Shown here: one piece after another, positions 43,858-48,416 of the stretch
Position numbering within the stretch: position 1 is the first letter of the stretch
How the letters are laid out: the number at the start of each line of letters is the position of its first letter
Source of the DNA: Nostoc sp. WHI
Lineage (GTDB): Bacteria > Cyanobacteriota > Cyanobacteriia > Cyanobacteriales > Nostocaceae
Assembly (NCBI RefSeq): GCF_015714725.1
Contig: NZ_WBKM01000235.1
Coordinates: forward strand, 1 to 48,416
Reading direction: 5' to 3'
Length of the DNA: 48,416 bases
The notes under the pieces: generated by a model
Told to the model about the DNA's origin: nothing
The model's input: only the letters and a program-made list of their open reading frames with translations
Database searches by the model: none
Made by a program: the position numbers and the translations under genes

Positions 43858-43883
43858 TGCCCAATGCCCAATGCCCAATGCCC
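43858..43883. repeat. STRR (GCCCAAT)x3
   Basis: Three copies of GCCCAAT between dciA and the SPOR-like gene; same heptamer family as 15606-15645. Confidence 0.85.
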
Positions 43884-43971
43884 AGTCTATCTATTTAGAT
43901 AATTTCCGCTACTATTGTCACAAATCTATCTAAAGTTAATTCCAGCAGTCTACGTTTGTGGCACAAAAGCA

Positions 43972-45327
43972 ATGACCCAAAATCCCCTGATCGATTCCGG
44001 TACTCAATCGTCTAAAACACCTGGGTTGAAACCAGCACTAGCAGCAGCACTAGCGAGTTTAGAGGTGCCGCTAGATCAAGAGTTGGCTCGATACCGACGT
44101 GCGCGAATTGGTCCGCTGTCCTCAAACCAGCCCCGTATTGGGAGTTATATCAGCAGTAAACCCCAGCAGTTGACTGCCATTTCTACAACATCGGCAACAA
44201 CTCAGCCATCAGTAGCAGAAATTAAAATCAACGTGCCGCCTGCACCTGTGAATCCTCAGAGGAACCCAGCACCACCTACGGCAAAAATCGACGTACTACC
44301 CGCATCTGTAACCGTAAATCCTCAGAGGAACCCAGCACCACCTACGGCCAAGACCGAGGAACTAAATAATCTCAATATACCCTCCACCTCAGATTCTGCG
44401 AAAACACAAACTCAACTTCCACCCCCCCCGCCCAACTTTACTAGCAGCATCGTGCCAGCAGTCGTTAAAGATACTAAGAGCGAAAATCTCGTGCAGCCGG
44501 ATGACGCCCCTAAGCAGCCAGATGACTATTTGGAATCTAGTGAAGCACTGCTACGAAGTCTGACAGAAGAACAACCAGAAATCAAGAAGCAAAGCAATTC
44601 TAGCGACAGTCTGCTATCACCTTTGGGTATCGGCTCCATGTTGCTGCTATTGGTAGCGAGTCTTACCTTGGGTTATGTAGTTTTCAATCCCAAAAGCTTG
44701 TCACAATGGAATTTAAGCAAGTTGTTTAACGGGAATTCTTCTCCTGTACCAGAAAATACTGAGGAAGTTGGCAGTAATGTCCAACCTCAGCTCCAACCAC
44801 CAAGCACATCTATACCCAAGTATCCTAATCTAGCCGCCGAAGAGTTTCCTGAGGTGAGAGACCCTAATGATGTAGTTGGCTTAAAACCCAAAATCCAACC
44901 TACCCTCCCAGTAGTGCTTAATCCAGTCGTTCCCCAAAACCCCGCAAATTCTCAAGGGGCATTGCCTGACCCCAACACAGCCCTAAAACCGACAAATCCG
45001 ATCGCCTTAGCACCAGTACCGACAGTACAACCCTTGCCTCCCCTGAGTTTGCCTCCCATCGCAACGGCAAAAACCTCGCCCAAGCCGATCACAACCTCAC
45101 CAAAGTCGAATGCGGAAATCAAACCAGGAACAGATGGGTTATATCATGTAGTGATAGAAAATCAAGGGCGGGCTTTAGCCTCAGCCCGGCAAGTAATTCC
45201 CGATGCTTATTTATCACCCAGCAAAGAATTGATTTATCTAGGTGCTTTTAAGACTAAAGAGCAAGTAAAACAACATCTGCAACTGTTACAGAGGAGAGGA
45301 ATCAAGGCACGGGTTCAGCAGCCATGA
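43972..45327 (+). CDS. SPOR-like, Pro-rich membrane-anchored protein
   Basis: Protein of 451 aa from ATG 43972 (MTQNPLIDSG); the open frame back to 43915 has no ribosome-binding site. A cytoplasmic Pro/Gln-rich segment contains a duplicated block (NPQRNPAPPTAK twice, at about 82-93 and 105-116). A single transmembrane helix lies near 219-241 (GIGSMLLLLVASLTLGYVVF), then a long periplasmic Pro-rich stalk. The C-terminal 70 residues (DGLYHVVIENQGR to GIKARVQQP) resemble a SPOR domain, which binds denuded glycans at the septum. A role at the cell-division site is a fair inference. Confidence 0.75.
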   Translation: MTQNPLIDSGTQSSKTPGLKPALAAALASLEVPLDQELARYRRARIGPLSSNQPRIGSYISSKPQQLTAISTTSATTQPSVAEIKINVPPAPVNPQRNPAPPTAKIDVLPASVTVNPQRNPAPPTAKTEELNNLNIPSTSDSAKTQTQLPPPPPNFTSSIVPAVVKDTKSENLVQPDDAPKQPDDYLESSEALLRSLTEEQPEIKKQSNSSDSLLSPLGIGSMLLLLVASLTLGYVVFNPKSLSQWNLSKLFNGNSSPVPENTEEVGSNVQPQLQPPSTSIPKYPNLAAEEFPEVRDPNDVVGLKPKIQPTLPVVLNPVVPQNPANSQGALPDPNTALKPTNPIALAPVPTVQPLPPLSLPPIATAKTSPKPITTSPKSNAEIKPGTDGLYHVVIENQGRALASARQVIPDAYLSPSKELIYLGAFKTKEQVKQHLQLLQRRGIKARVQQP

Positions 45328-45534
45328 GTTGCAATAATCTAAGATACCATGAGATAAGAGTGCTGAATAGTAGAGACGTCTGTGATCCTACGACAAAAAT
45401 TCTTATACTCAGTACTCTAACTGGGTATTCAGCACTCCATAACTACCGTATGACAAAAATTTTTATACTTAGGACTTTAATTAGGCACTCAGCACTCATT
45501 ATTCAGTACTGAGTTTCGTGAATGGAGAGCCGAC
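45328..45534. other. Repeat-derived intergenic region
   Basis: 207 bp with degenerate tandem blocks (ATACTCAGTACTCTAACTGG, and TTTATACTTAGGACTTTAAT at a 60-bp offset). The open frame here (45324-45512) is a product of these repeats, not a gene. Confidence 0.5.
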
Positions 45535-46275
45535 ATGGAATTAATCAAGCGTATCCTGCGGGTGATTCGCGCTAATCTCAATAGTCTGATCGGTAGTGCA
45601 GAAGATCCAGAAAAGATTCTGGAGCAAACCGTCATGGAGATGCAGGAAAATTTGGTGCTATTGCGGCAGGGTGTAGCACAAGCGATCGCTACCCAAAAAC
45701 GTACCGAACGACAAGCTGCGGCTGCACAATCTCAAGCAGAAGAATGGCATCGTCGTGCCCAATTGTCCCTGCAACAAGGCAACGAAACTCTAGCACGGGA
45801 AGCTCTTACTAAACGTCAAGCCTACAAAGAATTGCTTTCAGCCCTCTCCAACCAGATAGAGCAGCAAAACAATATAGTAGCTAGGCTAAAAAAAGATATG
45901 CGATCGCTAGAGTTAAAAATTGCCGAGGCAAAAACTAAAAAAGATATGTATATTGCTCGCGCCCGTTCTGCCGAAGCATCTTATCGCCTCCAGGAAATGC
46001 TCGGCGGCGTTTCTGCCACCAGCAGTCTGAGTGCCTTTGAGCGGATGGAAGAAAAAGTTTTGCAGATAGAAGCTAAATCAGAAGCAATAGCTCAACTCAG
46101 TAGCGACGACTTGGAAACACAATTTACTTCCTTGGAATCTAATGATGTAGATGCCGAATTAGCAGCGATGAAGGTGCAGGTTTTAAACCAGTCAGAAAAC
46201 ACACAGCACAACAGTCTCCTCACTGAGGAGAACCAGAAGACAGCACAGCAGGTACCCAAAACTCAGGACTCTTAA
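45535..46275 (+). CDS. PspA/IM30 family protein, Vipp1 paralog
   Basis: Coiled-coil protein of 246 aa of the PspA/ESCRT-III superfamily. The N-terminal amphipathic helix (MELIKRILRVIRANLNSLI) and the ILEQTVMEMQENLVLLRQGV start are typical. Helices run to about residue 200, ending in FERMEEKVLQIEAKSEA. It lacks a Vipp1-type C-terminal extension, having instead a short Gln-rich tail. The gene lies 162 bp before vipp1, so the pair arose by tandem duplication. PspA proteins stabilise membranes under stress; this one may cover the plasma membrane. Confidence 0.92.
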   Translation: MELIKRILRVIRANLNSLIGSAEDPEKILEQTVMEMQENLVLLRQGVAQAIATQKRTERQAAAAQSQAEEWHRRAQLSLQQGNETLAREALTKRQAYKELLSALSNQIEQQNNIVARLKKDMRSLELKIAEAKTKKDMYIARARSAEASYRLQEMLGGVSATSSLSAFERMEEKVLQIEAKSEAIAQLSSDDLETQFTSLESNDVDAELAAMKVQVLNQSENTQHNSLLTEENQKTAQQVPKTQDS

Positions 46276-46437
46276 AGTTCGGCTAATTAACCCAGTTTGG
46301 AGATATCTTAACAATTAAGAGTTGTTGGGAGTTACTGATTCAAACCGGAAAGATTACATTAAAATAGGTAGCTATTAAAAAGTAAAAAAGCTAACTGTCC
46401 AACAAAAAGCGTAAACCAGACAAGGAAAAACAAAGTT

Positions 46438-47214
46438 ATGGGATTATTTGATCGCATTAAGCGAGTAGTTAGTTCTAACCTCAACGACCTGGTTAACAAA
46501 GCCGAAGACCCCGAAAAAATGTTAGAACAAGCTATCCTGGAAATGCAGGAAGACTTGGTTCAGCTGCGTGGGGGAGTAGCCCAAACGATCGCCGCCCAAA
46601 AACGCAGCGAGATCCAGTACAATGGTGCCCAAAATGAAATCAATAAGTGGCAACGCAATGCCCAACTAGCCCTGCAAAAAGGCGATGAGAACTTAGCACG
46701 ACAAGCTCTAGAGCGCAAGAAAACTTATACGGACACCAGCGTAGCCCTCAAAGCTAGTTTGGATACCCAAAGGACTCAAGTTGAAACTCTCAAGCGCAAC
46801 TTAATCCAGTTGGAAAGCAAAATTTCTGAAGCTAAGACTAAGAAAGAAATGCTCAAAGCTCGGATCACCACTGCAAAAGCCCAAGAGCAACTCCAAAGCA
46901 TGGTGAGTGGGATGAATACCAGCAGTGCAATGTCTGCCTTCGAGCGGATGGAAGAAAAAGTCTTGATTCAAGAATCCAAGGCCCAGGCACTAGGAGAGTT
47001 AGCAGGTGCAAATTTAGAAACTCAATTTGCCCAGTTAGAAGGTGGTAGCGATGTTGATGATGAATTGGCAGCCTTGAAAGCGCAAATGTTACCACCTGCG
47101 ACTCCCCAAAATCAACCCCAACTGCCACCGCAACAACAAACTACTGCTCCTAAGTCCAGTGAGGTGGTTGATACCGAGTTGGATTCCCTACGCAAGCAAT
47201 TGGATCAGCTGTAA
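46438..47214 (+). CDS. vipp1: Vipp1/IM30 membrane-remodelling protein
   Basis: Protein of 258 aa, the Vipp1 form of the PspA/IM30 family. N-terminal amphipathic helix (MGLFDRIKRVVSSNLNDLV), ESCRT-III-like helices (AEDPEKMLEQAILEMQEDL, later AFERMEEKVLIQESKAQ), then a Pro/Gln linker and the extra helix VDTELDSLRKQLDQL that distinguishes Vipp1 from PspA. It forms rings and rods that remodel and protect thylakoid membranes and is usually essential in cyanobacteria. A hairpin terminator follows at 47240. Confidence 0.95.
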   Translation: MGLFDRIKRVVSSNLNDLVNKAEDPEKMLEQAILEMQEDLVQLRGGVAQTIAAQKRSEIQYNGAQNEINKWQRNAQLALQKGDENLARQALERKKTYTDTSVALKASLDTQRTQVETLKRNLIQLESKISEAKTKKEMLKARITTAKAQEQLQSMVSGMNTSSAMSAFERMEEKVLIQESKAQALGELAGANLETQFAQLEGGSDVDDELAALKAQMLPPATPQNQPQLPPQQQTTAPKSSEVVDTELDSLRKQLDQL

Positions 47215-47239
47215 AATTGGCAGAAAAGTTATTTGAGCC

Positions 47240-47268
47240 AGTCCCACGCCTGTTGGCTGTGGGATTTT
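47240..47268 (+). terminator. Terminator after vipp1
   Basis: AGTCCCAC pairs with GTGGGATT (one wobble), with an inner GCC/GGC pair, followed by TTTT. It ends the pspA-vipp1 transcript. Confidence 0.6.
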
Positions 47269-47339
47269 ACGTCATTAGTCAATACTTTGAGATAAAGTAT
47301 TGTGTGTGCCAACTTTGATGCCACCTGATGGAGACTGTA

Positions 47340-47675
47340 ATGAATAAGGCTGTAATCACCATAACTGATGCTGAGTTTGAAACTGAAGTGTTAAAAGCCG
47401 AGCAGCCTGTATTAGTTTACTTTTGGGCTTCCTGGTGTGGGCCTTGTCAATTGATGTCGCCCGCGATCGCTTCAGCTGCCATCGAATATAGCGATCGCCT
47501 CAAAGTCGTTAAAATGGAAATTGACCCCAACCCACTCACTGTTAAGCAGTACCAAGTGGAAGGTGTACCCGCTCTCAGACTGTTTCAAGGACAGGAAGTT
47601 TTGATATCCACTGAGGGAGTCATCGGCAAAGAGAAATTACTCGCTCTTTTAGATTCGCATTTGAATACTAATTAG
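47340..47675 (+). CDS. Thioredoxin
   Basis: Thioredoxin of 111 aa from ATG 47340, with a GGAG site 6-9 nt upstream; an ATG at 47328 is possible. The active site is WASWCGPCQLMSP near 30-42, with the cis-Pro in VEGVPALRLFQG. It reduces disulfides in the cytoplasm, receiving electrons from thioredoxin reductase. Which thioredoxin type (m, x or y) cannot be settled here: the loops look divergent from m-type, and it is clearly full length. Confidence 0.95.
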   Translation: MNKAVITITDAEFETEVLKAEQPVLVYFWASWCGPCQLMSPAIASAAIEYSDRLKVVKMEIDPNPLTVKQYQVEGVPALRLFQGQEVLISTEGVIGKEKLLALLDSHLNTN

Positions 47676-47688
47676 TCATTGGTCAATA

Positions 47689-47718
47689 GTCAATAGTCAT
47701 TTGCTAATGACTATTGAC
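47689..47718. other. 13-bp hairpin from STRR-like units
   Basis: GTCAATAGTCATT, a TGCT loop, and the exact complement AATGACTATTGAC. Built from ATAGTCA-type repeats after the thioredoxin gene; there is no T-run, so a terminator function is uncertain. Confidence 0.5.
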
Positions 47719-47741
47719 AAAGGATAAAAAACAAAAGACAA

Positions 47742-48416
47742 ATGACCAAGATGCAATTTGCAAAGCGTTTACAATCCCTACAATCTAATGTATTTGCTGA
47801 TATGGACAGAGCCAAAGCAGTTGCATTGGCAGCCGGACAACAAGTAATTGATTTGTCGTTGGGGTCTTCTGATTTACCAGCCGAGGTACATGTCATTGAG
47901 GCGATCGCCCAGTCTCTTCACGATCGCAGTACCCACGGGTACCTGTTGTTTAACAGTACCCTTGGGTTTCGCGAAGCCGCAGCCAACTGGTACGAACAAA
48001 AATTTGGCATCAAAGTCGATCCTCAAACTGAGGTATTACCTCTGATTGGTTCTCAAGAAGGTACAGCCCATTTCCCCCTAGCAATACTCAATCCAGGAGA
48101 TTTTGCCCTATTGCTCGATCCAGGTTATCCCTCCCATGCTGGGGGAGTCTACCTAGCTAGTGGTCAAATTTACCCGATGCCGTTACGGCCAGAAAACGAT
48201 TTTTTACCAGTGTTTGCTGATATCCCTGTCCCAGTCTTGGCTCAGTCACGGATGATGGTATTAAGCTATCCTCATAATCCCACGGCTGCGATCGCTCCTT
48301 TATCTTTCTTCCAAGAAGCTGTCGCCTTCTGTCAACAACACAATCTCGCCTTGGTTCACGATTTCCCCTACGTAGATTTGGTATTTGGCGAGAGTGGGGA
48401 GTGGGGAGTGGGGAGT
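47742..48416 (+). CDS. Class I/II aminotransferase, 3'-truncated by window
   Basis: The first 225 codons of a PLP-dependent aminotransferase, open to the window edge. ATG 47742 (MTKMQFAKRL) or ATG 47751 may be the start. Landmarks are SLGSSDLPAE, the LFNSTLGFREAAANWY helix, GSQEGTAHFPLAI, DPGYPSH and the cofactor-contacting SYPHNPTAA (Asn near 186). This resembles the LL-diaminopimelate and related aminotransferase group. The catalytic Lys lies beyond the window. The last residues (GESGEWGVGS) are an in-frame heptameric repeat. Confidence 0.9.
   Translation, partial: MTKMQFAKRLQSLQSNVFADMDRAKAVALAAGQQVIDLSLGSSDLPAEVHVIEAIAQSLHDRSTHGYLLFNSTLGFREAAANWYEQKFGIKVDPQTEVLPLIGSQEGTAHFPLAILNPGDFALLLDPGYPSHAGGVYLASGQIYPMPLRPENDFLPVFADIPVPVLAQSRMMVLSYPHNPTAAIAPLSFFQEAVAFCQQHNLALVHDFPYVDLVFGESGEWGVGS
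48392..48416. repeat. STRR (GAGTGGG)x3.5 inside aminotransferase
   Basis: Three and a half heptamers GAGTGGG at the end of the window, read in frame. It probably continues beyond the edge. Confidence 0.8.

Noticed and set aside
45324..45512. 62-codon frame after the SPOR-like gene
   Set aside because: It is formed by two degenerate 60-bp repeat blocks and has no protein-like character.
1..48416. tRNA, rRNA, tmRNA or RNase P genes
   Set aside because: No cloverleaf or conserved RNA core was recognised by eye in the intergenic regions; a covariance-model scan would be needed to be sure.

Overview
The window comes from a filamentous, probably heterocyst-forming cyanobacterium of the Nostoc type. 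HIP1 octamers (GCGATCGC) are everywhere, heptameric short tandem repeats and small dispersed palindromes fill the intergenic regions, and the gene content is cyanobacterial: petN, vipp1/IM30, a CCB1-like factor, a cyanobacteriochrome-like kinase, the ebo cluster and several cyanobacteria-only DUF families. The species is an inference; no rRNA or tRNA gene was seen.

Layout. 1-8575: the end of a non-ribosomal peptide synthetase line. It has a C(partial)-A-T-E module with a Ser-type specificity code, then a terminal C-A-[FkbM-type methyltransferase]-T-TE protein with an Asn-type code and a Cys in place of the thioesterase Ser. A 120-bp MITE-like element forms the last codons of the second synthetase. 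8.7-14.1 kb: a GAF histidine kinase, DUF3155, a CCB1-like protein, a PadR regulator, a DUF3611 protein, and two intergenic regions with strong hairpins, one a candidate orphan small RNA. 14.3-19.0 kb: housekeeping genes serS, rseP-type protease, nth, rpsN and aat. 19.1-20.2 kb: a toxin-antitoxin island (HicB-like, DUF433, and a frameshifted DUF5615 toxin) with gene debris. 20.2-23.5 kb: a DUF3598 protein, a 13-copy 21-bp minisatellite, ftsX, a second MITE-like element with a 10-bp target duplication, and def. 23.6-27.2 kb: a 1203-residue HTH/NB-ARC/WD40 STAND protein with 14 WD40 repeats and a perfect 13-bp inverted repeat just before its start.

27.7-31.3 kb: small membrane proteins, a RecB-like Fe-S nuclease, a DEDDh exonuclease, a kinase fossil, and petN with a small membrane-protein gene. 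31.4-34.6 kb: a four-GAF histidine kinase whose first GAF carries both DXCF and Cys-His cyanobacteriochrome motifs. 34.6-42.1 kb: a complete ebo locus, eboA-B-C-E-F on the minus strand and eboD divergent on the plus strand; its EboF lacks several expected metal ligands. 42.2-48.4 kb: a transposase fossil, a Cys-rich small protein, dciA, a SPOR-like protein, tandem PspA and Vipp1 genes, a thioredoxin, and the 5' part of an aminotransferase.

A recurring theme is repeat DNA read as protein. STRRs, SDR-like repeats and a MITE form coding sequence in the second NRPS, nth, DUF3598, the GAF kinase, eboA, eboE and the terminal aminotransferase.
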